Positions 33,647 through 46,101 are shown, numbered from the stretch's first letter. The stretch: DNA of 64,000 bases from Pseudopyrenochaeta lycopersici (GCA_003313425.1 NHZP01000017.1:744001-808000), one strand, 5' to 3'. A program made the numbers and translations. Notes: generated by a model not told the origin, from the letters alone.

Positions 33647-34557
33647 GAAGAGCAGCCCAAGCATGACCATTATGACGAAGCCCCCGATCTTGACCCAGAC
33701 TCGTGGCAACTGCATATTTCACCCGAAGCTTGTCGTTCTGGGCAAGGCTTGTGTTCGCACCAGATTAAGGGCTTGCTAGGAAATGAGTAGTCCAAGCGCG
33801 TGGCGCCATAGCCGACATGTTTGACAGAAATAATGCCGCGAAAGTTTACTTAACAGCCAGGTCATTGTTCTTCTCTAGAAAATGATGGATATCGACGATT
33901 GTTGTGTTTCAAGTATTGATACTGTGAACTGTGTGCAATGAGCAACGAGTTCGCGTTCACGAAAACCAAAAGTCCCACAAGTGAAGACGCCTAGAAACCC
34001 AAGCTTTTGCTCGGAATCTCTTGTGCCGCTTGACATTAATCAAGCAAGTCAACCCATGTTGGATTAAATTGCGGGAGCGATGGTGAAACAAAACGGATCC
34101 GCCAGTGAGTCTGGAATTGTGGCACATTAATAAGTGTGGCTATACGCTTGAAACAAATACACTGATACGGATATTCGGGCGAAGCATCGATGCCTATTGA
34201 TGGAAATGTTCTGCATGGGCCCAGAGGGTCAACGGAAAAGTGGTTTGAAATGAGCAAGCTCAAGGGCAGACTACGGACACTAATCTAGGTTCGATCTAGT
34301 GGCTATCAGCCACCTCCACTTGTTTCTCCAACGTCCCAATGTTGTCCATCCTCGTCACATCTAGTATTTGCTTCAATTTCGTTATTATATCCAGACTATT
34401 CCGTTGTTCTGTACAAGAAGCCGTCCTTCCCGAGATGACGACAGCTTCCCACTTCCACCAGACCTGCCCAAACGATTCCAGAGACACGAGTCATGCTTAG
34501 TCGACCCTGACCGCTGCCTCCCGTATTCTCAAGATATATGCCATAACGGATTCGGAG
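33647..34557. other. Intergenic, no gene seen
   Basis: Polygalacturonase upstream region and 3' flank of the broken gene. No pattern is supported. Confidence 0.25.
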
Positions 34558-36424
34558 CTAGGTGTTATCCTCGAACCCCGCCGGACGCCGGAGCATAAAT
34601 CCTCCTTGTGGCAGCCCTTCTACGAATATACCCCACGCTACCCAGTTCCTCAATAATGACTCCGCCGTGTGACCTAGTTCTGCCCCGATAATTTGCAAAC
34701 TCTGCCTAGCCTGCTCGACTTCAATCACCATGAAAGGCCCTAACTCGGGCTTCCCCAGGTAATACACCAACCAGTCGGCACACCAGAACAGATAAAGACA
34801 GCGTGTACGGAAAATCTGGAGATCCTTGTTGTCCACCCAGGGTTCAAGCATGACCTGGACCTCTTTTGGCCCATTGATGGCGTTGCCGAATACTGATGAT
34901 AGGGCGGCGATGGAGGGGAGATACGAAGCGGCATCAATAAATCCGGCGCCTATAAGCTCGAAACAGCGGTTCTTGACCGAATTGGCTAAACATTGCAAGG
35001 AAGCGGTTGAGAGTAAGTCATGGGTTGTATATGGAACCTGTAGCAATGTCTGTGCGTACTGTGCCAGCCGCCTTGATATGAAATCCCTGGGCAAATCGCG
35101 AATAAGCTTCCGGGCGCACTCTATATTATAGTCTAGTGAGGCCTGCGGAAAGAGGTTCATACCCAAAGGTAAATGTACATCTCGGAGAGCTTTGAGATAT
35201 AGGCTGTTTAAGAAGCCAGCAGGTGAACTGTATGTTCCAGATATTGGAACGTCAGCCTCCATCCTCCTGATAATAGACGGTGTATGTTTCCAGTTATCCC
35301 TTTGATACTTCACAAGACGTTGCTCCAGTGACGGCTGAGAGTTTCCTGGGGCAGGTTTTGGTATAGGATCTTCGAGTATGGGCAGTGCCTCAAGTATAAC
35401 TTTGAGCGAGTTGGCGTCAAAGAGAAGCCGATGGAAATGAGAACTATAGTTGGGGATAAGGAAAATCTGTGATCAGACTTTTGAGGGTCAGTTCTTGCAG
35501 ATCTCCCTCATCTTGATACATTGAAAACAAGTGTAGTTCGTCATCATGGACAACGTTGAGATGGAAGTCTAGGGTAGCGCTGGTGCGAAATGCCTCCGGG
35601 TCTGGACAATCGTAGCATAGCGCCGCATTCTTAGAGTCGTATATAATCGTGACAGGGAAACGTCTTCCACTGCCTTCGCTCTCGCCAATTACTTTCAATG
35701 ACTTAGGTGTTGCATCGCCAGCCAGGAAGATATAATGCTTCCCTGATACACACTTCAATTGTCCATCAATCGTGTCAAAGACAGAAGTAATTCTTTAGTC
35801 ATAAAAAATGTTGCTATGGTTCTCTTCCATGTAGAAGCCTTGTAGCTCAGCTCCAGAAGCTTCCGGTAGTTTCCACGTGTGTACAAATGCAGTATTAGCA
35901 GCATTCACCGGACCACCCATTCTGTACGCTAGAAGTGCGATTGAAAGTGGATGCAGAAGGTTTTGTTGGATCATCGAATGTTCAAGGAGTTCCATCTTGT
36001 GAATGAGTGATGTATATGAACCGTCTTTGTCATCTGGGCCGCCATCCCAGGTTTGTATCAGGCGTTTACCGTCCATATCCTCAATTCCAAACTCCAATGC
36101 CACAGCTTTTGAGAAATCTAGTATCTCTGCTAAGTTGAGGAATCTCTTAACGATTTCATCAGCGTAGTTAGGTTCCACGGTCAGCATGTCAGCGTCGCCT
36201 ATATCAGTGTCCCCTGCTTCAGCGAACGGCGATTGTGCTGCGGCTCTTAGTCTGTTGACAATACCGAGCCTATACTGGCGAATTTCCTCTTGTTCTTGTG
36301 AATTCTGTGGTTTGGCAGCCAAAACTTTAGTATGGTGGCTGCGAGCACCTCTTTCCGTGATGATTTGTCCTCGATCGCAGGTTGGGACGGTGATGCCGAC
36401 GCTAAAAGATTTGGGCTTTTCCAT
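34558..36424 (-). pseudogene. Broken unknown gene with one in-frame stop and one frameshift
   Basis: Three consecutive open pieces on the minus strand read as one protein of about 620 codons. Piece 1 (36424-35798) and piece 2 (35794-35444) are in the same frame, separated only by a TAA at 35797-35795. Piece 2 and piece 3 (to 34558) are joined by a one-base frame change near 35450-35475. No GT-AG intron of workable length bridges either break. I do not recognise the family; piece 3 holds an HFHRLLFDANS segment faintly like an acyltransferase HHxxxD motif. There is no signal peptide. The TAA could have arisen from CAA by a C-to-T change. Alternatives are sequencing errors or undetected introns. 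Confidence 0.5.
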
Positions 36425-39094
36425 ATCTGGCTGTGCAGTTGCTTGGCTATTCGAAACCAGGCTTAGGAAAAATGGTTAAAGAGTTTGTTAGATACAAGCG
36501 GATGGTTTGCGGGGACCGCTGTAGTAGGAGCGATTGAAGGCAAGCAAGTGAGAATGGCTTTCACAATTGAGACCAAATAAATAGCTGCTTGTGACTACGC
36601 CTTACAACTCACTCTGTGCAAAACTCAATCTCGTTTCCCTCACCAAGTATTTTTACACGCTTTCACTAATTGAAAATCAATAAATGGTTCGAGGCCATGA
36701 AATGCTTCCACCAGGGAGAGTTTGTTACAAACCTTAGTATATGCTCTGAGGGCATTCAAGTGTGGGTACAATTATACTCCATAAGAACTTTTATGGTTAC
36801 CCTGGGTGCTTTCCTTCGCACTATCGCATTGAAAGGTCATCATATTTGCACCGAGAGACGCGGCTTTTGACACGTTGGTGCCTTTGACGTACAATGTCAT
36901 ATCATCCGGATGAGTTTGCTCATTTTCGGAAAGGGTAGCATCCCGTTCCCCCCTTTTCTAGTGGCATTACTGTCAACCATAACAGAAAAGACCCTAGCTA
37001 GGTCTTTCCCCTATTTCCTTTCAATTGCCGTGCATAAAAGTGATATATCAAAAAGGACTTACTGGAAAACATCAAGGCCAATGATCATCCTTTGCCTAGA
37101 CTGTGTTGCGCTAAAGAATATTTGACTACGAATAACTTGAGAAATCTGCTTAGCAGATTGTTTTAAAGTTTTTGTCTGTGTCGCGTCAGGCAGAGGAAGT
37201 GGGTTGACCAAGAAATTGAAGGTAGGGCATGCACGTGCTAGTTCGAGTGACGTGATGCACAGGTGAGACGGGAAAGTGAGAAAGCAGGCGAAGCAAACCT
37301 GAATTAGATATCCGGATGGGTATTCCTTTTCATGTCAGGAAGCTCACTAGTGATGTGCAACCAAATAATACTCACGAGAAGCGATATTGATTTGCCCACA
37401 AAATGCTGTCACTCATCGGTATAGCCAACCTTTATTCGCGGATTTTGTGCCAATCTGACGTATTTAGAAGCTTCTAGGCATGGGTAACACGATTTCTTGC
37501 CATTTAGGAATATTGGGGGAAGAAGTACCAGGCGTGTGATGAAGTTACCTACAATACTGCAGCCTCTGGTGAGGTGAACCCAAATAATGATTGCCTCCGC
37601 TCTTTTGTCTAGACTAAAGACTGAAACCTCTTGTCCTCATTCTAAAACGTCTGTTTCCATTATTCGAAGTCGCCCTTCAAGAATTGAGTAATGTGAATGG
37701 AGGTGGCTCGTGGTAGGGCTTGTAAGGGTATTATACAAATTTCTTACTACATATAGACTGCAGCAGGCTACAAGCGATACGAGATCTTAGTAGCTATTTC
37801 CACCCAATGTAATTGAATGACACAAACCTCAGCCGCTACTACAATGTGCATATTTTCTTCTACCAGAAGGTAAAGTTCGTAACTACAGTTAGAAAGGATG
37901 CGACATCACTGAGCGATAGAAACAAGCATAGTGTAAACACAAGTGTCTAACTAACTCAGCATGAACTAGTTACACGTAAAGTCTTGAGAAGTCTTGGATA
38001 TCCAAAAAGGTAGTTTCTAGTTGAGTCTTTTATGTGATGCACCGCTTCATCCGACATCCAGAGACGGCCGGCGATGCGCATCCGGTTTCCATGCAATGAA
38101 TCTCACTTGGCAAACTTGGCTAATATACTATCGTACGAGGTGTTGAAGGCTCTCAGATGGCTGACTGCTGAATGATAGCGATCGTGCTAGAGTTTCGTGG
38201 ATAACTAAGCCGTACCAGCATTTGTTACCACTTTCCCACTGCCATTCACCATTATGGCCACAGCCATCAACTTCAAAATGTCATCGATTTCTCAGGGGAG
38301 TTTTTAAGTGCTTTCTATGATTCTATTAGGGGTTCGAATAGAAGAAGTGGTGCTTCGTCACATCGACGTCACGCTTGCGCTGAAAGGCTCGCATTACTTC
38401 TGGACAGTCATTGACGCGGCCTTCCGAAATATTACCAGTGAAGCCTGTTTTATAAAATATAGCATCGCTAGTATTCCCCTATGCATTCGAGGCATTGTTT
38501 GGGTTGGTCAACCCATCTTCATCAGCCTCGTGTTACATCTCGCATCGGGACTAGAAAGACAAGATCCGCAACATAACACTACAATTGTAGCAGAGCCCGT
38601 CGAGCACCATAGTAAATGTGCTCTTGGCCCTATTTCTTTGCCATGGCCTGTCTCTTCTGTCTGTTCTGTCAAACATGATCAGACACAGTCTGGGCATTGG
38701 AGTCTTGAAACAGCAGGGATGTGAACTGGTAATGCGACCGATCCGCAACACATACCGCAACACCATCCGCGCAAACAGCCAAGACTGCGACAATTTGGCG
38801 TTTGACACATTTCTCTTGACTTCATGCAACCATCAGATCGTCCTGCATCTGTTGCATGAGGCGTTCATCGCCAATACCAAGGTAGCTGTGTGGGGTCTCG
38901 TCCGCGCAAGCATCTGTCACTGTGGATCTCTCAGCTTGGTGACAGCTTGTGTTTATTATATCTTTAGTCTCTTTGATTTCGCTCCGAGCACATTCCAGCA
39001 CTGCTCATTGTTCCGTCTTCGATTCGTTCCTTTCAGCTGCCGGACAGCATTTTTACCACAACACATTTAATTCACACGGAATTCCTTATTCACA
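36425..39094. other. 2.7 kb gene-poor region
   Basis: AT-rich, with no supported gene. Two short perfect hairpins occur: 36987-37007 (AAAGACC/GGTCTTT arms, 7-base loop) and 37143-37159 (AATCTGC/GCAGATT arms, 3-base loop). The plus-strand frame at 38308-38724 has no Met start context or motif. Confidence 0.3.
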
Positions 39095-39538
39095 ATGAAG
39101 TTCACCTTGGAAACTATTGTTGTTTTCCTGGCTGCATGTAATGTAGACGCATTTGTTCTCCCCCCTCGCAGTTTGTGGATGGTAAGTCAATAAATCTCAT
39201 GTGGGTAGCATGGGATGGTGCTCTACACGACGAAATCGAATTACAGTATAGAAGCTCACAAGTGTGTTAGGGATCTCTCGCCACTCGCAATTATCGCGCC
39301 AACCCAGTCAGGCGCGAGGCTGGTTTCAGTAATCTTGATAGTCTGACTGCGGGCGGAGGGAGTCGACGCCGCGAAGCCCAACAACAACAACAAGAAGAAG
39401 GGGGTAACGGTGGCCTTCGGGTTGGGGGACTCACGCTCGGTGGCCCAGGAGGTGGTATCAGTGGGAATGGGCTTCAGCTTGGGGGAAACCAACAGGGCAA
39501 TCGCCAACAACAACAGCCACAGGAACAACAACAACAGG

Positions 39539-39569
<31 letters not shown>

Positions 39570-40032
39570 AGCCGAACAAGAACGCCGCCCTGGTGCAGCA
39601 GAAGCTGCGGCTGAACAGACACCAGCTGCTGAAACAAAGCAACCAGCTGCTGCTGAAGCTGAGAAACCTGCTGTTATCCAGTGTCAAGCGCCTGCAGCAC
39701 CTGAAGCCGGTGCGGGTGCAGGAACTGAGAACCAACCTGGTCGTGCAGAAGGTGAGGCAGCGAAACAAGAGGCACAACAAGAGGCTCAGCAGGAGGCTCA
39801 GCAAGCAGCTCCGGCAGCTGAAGGCGAGAAAGTCAACGGCGTGAAAGCTACCGAAGAGTCCGAGCGATTCTCTGAGCAAATTGGCATCACTGTTGACGGA
39901 TCTGGCAACGCACAGAACCTTGGAGGCAATCTGGGCGTTACTAAGGGTACAGATGGCAGTACATCCGTTGGCGGCGAGAATGGTATCAATATTGCCGCTA
40001 ATGGAGAGGCCACTGTTGCAGGTAACGAGTAA
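39095..40032 (+). CDS. Secreted Gln/Ala-rich low-complexity protein
   Basis: Two exons, 39095-39181 and 39271-40032 (phase 0, GTAAGT/TAG), give 282 aa. Exon 1 is almost exactly a signal peptide (MKFTLETIVVFLAACNVDA). Exon 2 starts with a basic segment, then a Gly-rich LGG patch. A long poly-Gln run (CAA/CAG codons, with interruptions) follows at about 60-135. Next comes an Ala/Glu/Pro block with EAQQ repeats, and last a Gly/Asn-rich tail (about 230-282) with NLGGNLGVTKG and similar strands. There is one internal Cys. Intron retention gives a stop within a few codons. I know no family; a cell-surface or matrix protein is a guess from composition. The opposite strand has a long Leu/Ser-rich frame that is only its mirror. 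Confidence 0.68.
39381..39583 (+). repeat. CAA/CAG trinucleotide-rich tract (poly-Gln coding)
   Basis: Imperfect runs of CAA and CAG inside the secreted low-complexity gene; likely length-variable between strains. Confidence 0.7.
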
Positions 40033-40770
40033 ACAGTCATGAGATTGACATAAGCGCACAGCTCAAAGTTTGGACGAGAGAAGGACTCGATTCGTTTTGT
40101 TAGACTGGGGCTACTTTCCTTCTTCTATTTTACTATGTTGTTTAACAGCCATACCAAAGCCCGTCTCTACCTCTAGTATCACAAACAATTATATTGTCGG
40201 CCTTCAGGCATGAACCATATAGACAGCAGTTGCCAGCATAGTCTCGTACACTATTACTTCAATGCAAGTTTGACCCCCGATGGCCAACATCCACGATTCT
40301 TCAGGGTGGCTCTTATCAGGATATTCTTACATGTAAAATCGAAGTGCAAGGCAAGATATGAATGAAGAGAAGGCAGCGTAGAATATCGTGGTAGAGCACT
40401 TTCAGGACTGTGAGCAATATGAGCAGGTTCTTCAGAGCACTCAAACACATAGTCGAGGTCAACATGAAGCGTAGCGCAGACATCACATAACAGTGATGGC
40501 AAAGTGGTGCTGAAGTGAAAGGAAAGCTAGAGTTCCACTTGATCAAGTGTAGGTCCATTCGCATCGACTACAAAGAGCATGAATGAAAGCTGCATGAGAT
40601 ACTATAACTCGTTGTGTGTCATGCGACTGAACGATTGAGTGTAACACAACCCATTGGCTTCCAGCGTGGGCTATATCAGAAGTTTTATATATGCTGGCCA
40701 CGTCAGCTTGAGCCCTCGTTATGGATCTTTATGTACAAGACTGTTTTCAGGCTTACTCCGTTTTGCGGAC
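40033..40770. other. Convergent 3' region, no gene seen
   Basis: 3' flanks of the Gln/Ala-rich gene and of the YwbE-like gene. Nothing else is supported. Confidence 0.25.
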
Positions 40771-41451
40771 CTACTCTGCGAAATGCTCTTCAACGTGATG
40801 CGCCACAGCCAATTCATCCCCCTCAAACAGCCCACACACCGGACATGTTGCAATCTCGCTCGTCGTCTGCGCAGTTGTATCACCCTGTCTACTACCTCCC
40901 TTTCTCTGCTCATGTTGTTTATCTGCCGCCTCCAAGGCCGCAAAGTATCCAGCATCTGCTTCCCTGCCTCCCCTCCCCTCGTCATATAAATACTCATCGT
41001 CTTCCCGAATATCTCTTTCAACCCTCCCGCCTACCATACCTCCCCCTCTCCTTGCACTCGCTCCCTCACCGTTCCTGCCCAAACCCGCTCCAGCACCACC
41101 AACAAGCGCCTCCCCTCGTTCGCCTTCAACCTCGCTAACAAGGCCCTGCACCCGTCCTACCCTTCCATCTCGTAATCGAACCTTGACACCCCGGGGGTGA
41201 TCACCGCGCGTTAGTAAATCTGCAACAATGCCGCGGACTTGGTGGCCTGTGGGTTGGTCTTCTTTCAAGATTATGGAGACGCCGCTGCCCACTCTGATTG
41301 CGGCGAAGAACGGCACGGAGTGATACTCTGCTCTTGGCCTGGGAGGCCTTGTGTTGTTATGATTGTGGGGAGGGTTATTGGAGCCTCTCCCTCTGCCTCT
41401 GCCGCCATCACGAGGCTGGCGGTTTGGGCGGCCGCGTCGAGGGGCCTGCAT
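40771..41451 (-). CDS. YwbE-like (DUF2196) protein with C-terminal C2H2-like zinc finger
   Basis: Single exon, 226 aa. Residues 1-45 are Arg/Gly/Pro-rich (RGG-like). Residues about 50-105 match the small bacterial YwbE family: V-x-IILKEDQPTG, a hydrophobic turn, LLTRGDHPRGVKVRLRDG and VGRVQ. A Gly-rich linker follows, and the end has C-P-V-C then H-H-x-x-x-H, a zinc-finger-like motif of the UBZ type. RGG segments and the SH3-like YwbE core suggest nucleic-acid binding, but no function is established. The ATG at 41451 precedes the RGG region. Confidence 0.75.
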   Translation of the reverse strand: MQAPRRGRPNRQPRDGGRGRGRGSNNPPHNHNNTRPPRPRAEYHSVPFFAAIRVGSGVSIILKEDQPTGHQVRGIVADLLTRGDHPRGVKVRLRDGRVGRVQGLVSEVEGERGEALVGGAGAGLGRNGEGASARRGGGMVGGRVERDIREDDEYLYDEGRGGREADAGYFAALEAADKQHEQRKGGSRQGDTTAQTTSEIATCPVCGLFEGDELAVAHHVEEHFAE

Positions 41452-42413
41452 GGTTGGTGCCGGCGGAGATGTAGTCCAGAGAGAGAAGTATAGGCCCCTG
41501 AAGACTTTTGTATATTTCGTGGGAGCAGTTTCGCAATAATAGAGCTCTTGGTATCTACCGTCCTTCTCTTTTTTTGGGATTCTTAATAAAAAAGTTTAAA
41601 ATCGATGGAATCGGTTCTATATCCTGGAAACGATTCAATCTGTCAAGACTGACAAGTTCGCAGATTGCTGTTGTGTTGTTTATTATTCAGGTTCAAGTGC
41701 TGAAATCATTTGTGGTGAGAGTGGGTGATACGGGTAGTCTGAAGAGGAGTTTAACCGGGGGTATACGCATGCCAAGCAGTGAGAATACTAGACTTTTGTA
41801 GGTTGGCGTGGATTATGTCATGAAGACTTCTACGTGAAGGTAACGAGGTGTATATACAACTTGTAAGTCTTTGAAGAATAGACACCTCTAGCATTTGCCA
41901 GAGTCAAAACAATCACGTTGTTGCTGTTTGGCATCCTGCCGATGATATAAAAGGTATGGATCTCGTTGCAAGTTTGTGGGTCTTCATAAAAGCAGTAACT
42001 TTCGATAATTTCTCAATAGATATATTGCGACGTTCCTCATAGCCAAGAGTTGAACCAAATATATCTAGAAGTCGCCCTCTTGTTCGAGGATACGAATGAA
42101 GGGACGCCAGGCAATGCTGATATGACTAACGCAACTAGGTCAATGCCAATGCTCTTCACCCTAATATAAAGGCGAAATGGTCTATGTCTTCTCAAAGGTA
42201 CCTTGCTCGCGCTTCCCATATTACCCAACGCCAAACATAAAAGGAAAAATTCTTCGTGCTAAAAGAATAGACACGAAGAGAAAGGCGGATCGCTCGCTCG
42301 CTCAAATTCGGGCCTCAGTTGCAAATCGGATTGTAGTTGGCTGAAACGGTTCGAGGGAGTATGGGATAGCTGGTCGAGGCCAGTGGTGATCGACGTCAGC
42401 GGGCACTTGTCGC
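41452..42413. other. Intergenic, no gene seen
   Basis: Upstream of the YwbE-like gene and downstream of the J-protein gene. No feature is supported. Confidence 0.25.
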
Positions 42414-44585
42414 TCAGAAGGGGAAGCCACCAGGCGGGCCTTGGCCTCTTCGGCCACCACCCCCGGGCATGCCGCCCATACCACCAAAGGGGCTGCCACC
42501 GCCAGTGCTGAAGTGGAAGCCACCTCCGCCGCCGCGGCCACCGCCCATGCCGCCTCCCATGCCTCCTCCCATGCCACCGCCGAACATTTGCATGAGGATT
42601 TCAGGATCGATGCCACCGGCCTGACCAAAGGGGTGGCCGCCACCACCAAACATCTCAGACGGGTCAATTAGGTCTTCGCCAGAGTCGTAGCGCGCACGTT
42701 TTCTGTCATATTATTAGCTTTTGCATTCATATGCTCAATATCTGGTAACATACTGTGAGTCGCTCAGTGTCTCGTGAGCTTCTTGGATCTCCTTGAAACG
42801 ATCTGCCGCATCCTCATCGTCTGGGTTCTTGTCGGGATGATGAATAATGGCCAGCTTGCGGTACGCCTTCTTGACCTCCTGCTCGGTGCAGTCCTTGCTG
42901 AGGCCGAGGATTTTGTAGTAGTCCTTCCTCTTGCTCTTCTTCAGTTCCAACTCAGCGTCGCGAATCTCCTTGGCAATACCTGGTTCCGAGGGGTTCGCCT
43001 CCTGGATGGCCTTCAAATCGCGCACCGCTTCCTCCCAGTTCCCTGACTCGCCCAATGCCTTTGCCCTAGTCTTTCGTGCCTTGGTATAGCTTGGGTCAAG
43101 CTCAAGTGCTCGCTCACAGTCTGCGATGGCCTGTTTCCAGCTCTTCAGCCGAGTGTGACAGAGTGCTCGGTTCTGCAGGATCTTTGAATTGGTGTTCTTG
43201 TTCGATGGGTCGACTTCAAGGGCCTGGGAGTATGTGTCGATAGCTTCCTTATACCGGCCAGCTTTGAATGCTGCGTTTCCCTCCTGTTTCATGCGCTCAA
43301 GCTTCTGGACCATCCGCAGGTGCTTCACAGCATCCTTGAAATCGGGGTCGCAGCTCAACGCTTGCCTAAAGTGTTGAATAGCCTTGTCGTTCTCACCCTG
43401 CGCATACAGAATGCGGCCTCGCAGTACCAAAGCATCCGGGTCTTGGTTGTTGTTTCGCAATAACGACATGGCAATGTTCTGAGCCTCACCAAGTGCATTT
43501 GGGTTGCCCATTCGAAAGTGTGCCTCTCCTCGCATTAGTTGCCACTTTCGTGGTCTATCAACGCCGATGCCTAAGCCCTTCTCAGCCTCGTTCAGGGCGT
43601 ATATAACCATGGATCCGGAGCCGCCGTTCTGAAAAGTCTCCTCGGCCATTCGTAGGTGCTTTTGCATATTCAATGCAGGCTGCTTGTCCTTGGCTGTGGC
43701 ATTGATGGAATTGTAGACTTGCACAGCCTCATCTGGCCGTCCTAAGCTGGTGTAAACCCTTCCCAGCCGCAGCAAAATCTTCATGTTGTCGGGGTCCAGT
43801 TCATCCGCCATCTTGCAGTCCTCCATTGCCTCGATGAAGCGATTCGCAGAGATATACGCAGCGGCGCGATTGGAGTAGTAGGTGGCATTCTTAGGGTCAG
43901 CCTCGATAGCTGCAAGGGTTAGCCCGAGTCTTTGGCTGGGTGCACTGAATTGCAATGCGTCGACAGCTCGTAGAAAAATTGAAGAGTGTCATGACCTACC
44001 TTTGGAGTATTCCTTGATAGCGGCAGGATAGTCCTTGATCTTGAAGAACTTGTTCCCTGCAGCCTTGTATTCCTCAGCATCGATTGTCGGCGGCTCTGCA
44101 GGCGGGGTGGCAGCTTCAGGAGTTGCTGCATAGTTTGCAGATTGCGGCGGCGGGCTCTTCGTATATCTGTGGGGTGGAGGAGCTGGTCGGTCGCCGTTCT
44201 GACCATGTGCTTTAGGCTCTTGTGCGGCCGGGCTCGAGGGCACGGGCGAGGACGAGTATTCCCTGTCCACGTCCATGGGTTGGGGCGTGGGTTGATCGCT
44301 CATGGCGGACATGGCTGAAAATGATAGCCGCTGCCGCTCTTCAGGCGGGAGATTTAGCGGGTGCTGGTCTCGGTCGTCGTACTTGGATGAGCGCCTGGAT
44401 GAGTAAGAGTTGGAGCGCCGGCTGCTAGTGCGTTCCCGGTCCTTAACGCGGGCGTGCGAAGTTTTGTCAGGCGAGGAGGGAGGGGTGCCTGGGTTGCTCT
44501 GCAGTGCCGGTCGGGGGGCAAGGTTGGGGATGTCGTGGTTCTTCGACTTCTTTGCGGATTTGTTGAAGAGAGAGGGAAGAACCAT
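42414..44585 (-). CDS. TPR and J-domain co-chaperone (DNAJC7-like)
   Basis: Links Hsp70 and Hsp90 during client folding in the cytosol and nucleus. Three exons: 44585-44000, 43909-42754 and 42702-42414, giving 676 aa. Residues 1-160 are disordered and Ser/Pro-rich with RS stretches. Several TPR units occupy about 165-500 ([26 protein letters not shown] and later repeats). The J domain is at about 520-590, with HPD in IIHHPDKNP. The last 85 residues are Gly/Met/Phe-rich with repeated GGGM units. The order TPR-J-G/F matches DNAJC7 and its fungal homologues. Introns: 89 bp (phase 1), 51 bp (phase 2). Confidence 0.94.
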
Positions 44586-46101
44586 GGGAGGCGAGAGTCG
44601 GAACGGGTTCTTGTGTAACTAGAATTTAGTCTCGCTGCAGCAACTTTTGGTTGACTTCGGGACCGATAAAAAGTTAAGCTGGGATTTTGCTCCTAAAACG
44701 TTGCTAGAATGTTCCATCAGCGAGGATATTCCCGCTAAAACATCTGCCACAATTGCGCGCCGCAGCGGACGTGCATCGGAAGGCTGGGGCTGAGATAAAA
44801 CCGCCTGCAGACACCAATCATGGCCTGGCTTCGCTTGATCTTCGACTCCCCGTTGCGCTGAGAAGTTTACTGGCTCAGCTTGTCTTCAGTTCACGCAGGA
44901 AACGCATTGCAGTCCATTTCCTGAGCGCTGCGTTTCGGAGCACTCATGGACAGAGTGCGTTACACGCTCGGAGGAACCCAAAGGACCCCATGAGAAATTT
45001 ACAGCTTCCAGCAACTTCCGACCGACGACTCGTGCATCTTCTCACCCTCATCCAATCCGCAATAGGCGAGGTTGGGATGCGCAGTATCAGCACATGGACA
45101 ACAACAACAACATGCATAAACAATAGAATCGTCACTCCAATGCCGACACTCACCGTCTCCTACATGCATGCGCGAGAATGTGTTGTCCTTATAATGCCCA
45201 GCCTGCCTTATTGTGTGCCAATGTAAAATGGTCTTTGTTTGCTGGTGCAGATGCCATCACCTCTTCGATGAAAGCGGACCCCATTGCAGCTCTGCTCGGC
45301 GGTGGACTGCACGCAAGATGATCCACATCACGATTTCGAAGACACTGCACTGGCCAAGGATCGAGGTCATGGAAAGACACTTGATAGTGCCTTCCTAATA
45401 GAGTAATCCAAGATGCCTCCTGTCCAATGAGACGTGAGCAAAGTGAACGCTGGATGCCACGCTACGTCTGGCTGTCCAGAGTCTTCAATTCTCGCTCAAC
45501 ATGCCATGCCGCATTTCGATGCTCATTCTAACGTTCAGCTTACATAGCATCGGTTCTTGCATGCATGTAGCCTTCTGCCTACAGCCCACTTTGCCAGGTT
45601 TGTCTCACTGCATGGCACATGGCCACTTGACCGGTCAGATCCAGTTGGCGGATAGCAGGCGTATCTCGTCTGTTTAAAACCAAAGTTATCTTACCAGACA
45701 ATCGCCGGCTATTCACTACACTCAGCATACCCCTTTCAAATATAAACTGGATATTGCCTGCACTCAATCGAGACAACCTACCGCACGCTTTCGTCATTCC
45801 GCTTTATCCTGCTGCACGTGCCAGGGCGTTACCTCCGCACAGCTCCAGCTTCCTAGCTTCCCTCCAACGCTCTTACTCCACATTAACACTCAGCGAGCGC
45901 GCTGTCATTGCGCGACAGCGTGTACGAGAAAGGCCCGCCAGCTTACGCTTTGCACACCAGCCGTGTGCCAACTGCCCTGCCATCTAATCCAGCATACCAG
46001 TACGTATGACAGCAGGCACCGAGCGATCAGGCGAAGGCCTCCAACACGATACGACCCTACACCAGCCTTCGACGAGCGAGTCCGCTCACCTGTCCATCAC
46101 T
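44586..46101. other. 1.5 kb intergenic, no gene seen
   Basis: Open frames here lack ATG starts or motifs. It should contain divergent promoters for the J-protein and Yippee genes. Confidence 0.3.

Noticed and set aside
34270..34310. B-box-like GGTTCGATC sequence suggesting a tRNA
   Set aside because: The flanking bases do not form acceptor, D or anticodon stems and there is no A box at the right distance.
38308..38724. Plus-strand frame of 138 codons in the gene-poor region
   Set aside because: No ATG start context, family motif or splice partner; overlapped by equally open frames.
39256..40059. A 267-codon minus-strand Leu/Ser-rich frame
   Set aside because: It is the mirror of the CAA/CAG-rich plus-strand gene, which has a signal peptide and a proper intron; the mirror is pure low complexity.
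40614..41138. A 174-codon plus-strand frame rich in Pro/His/Leu
   Set aside because: Antisense to the YwbE-like gene, with composition expected of a reversed Gly/Arg-rich coding region.
44753..45226. Plus-strand frame of 157 codons
   Set aside because: Starts at a non-ATG codon, has random-looking composition and no motif.
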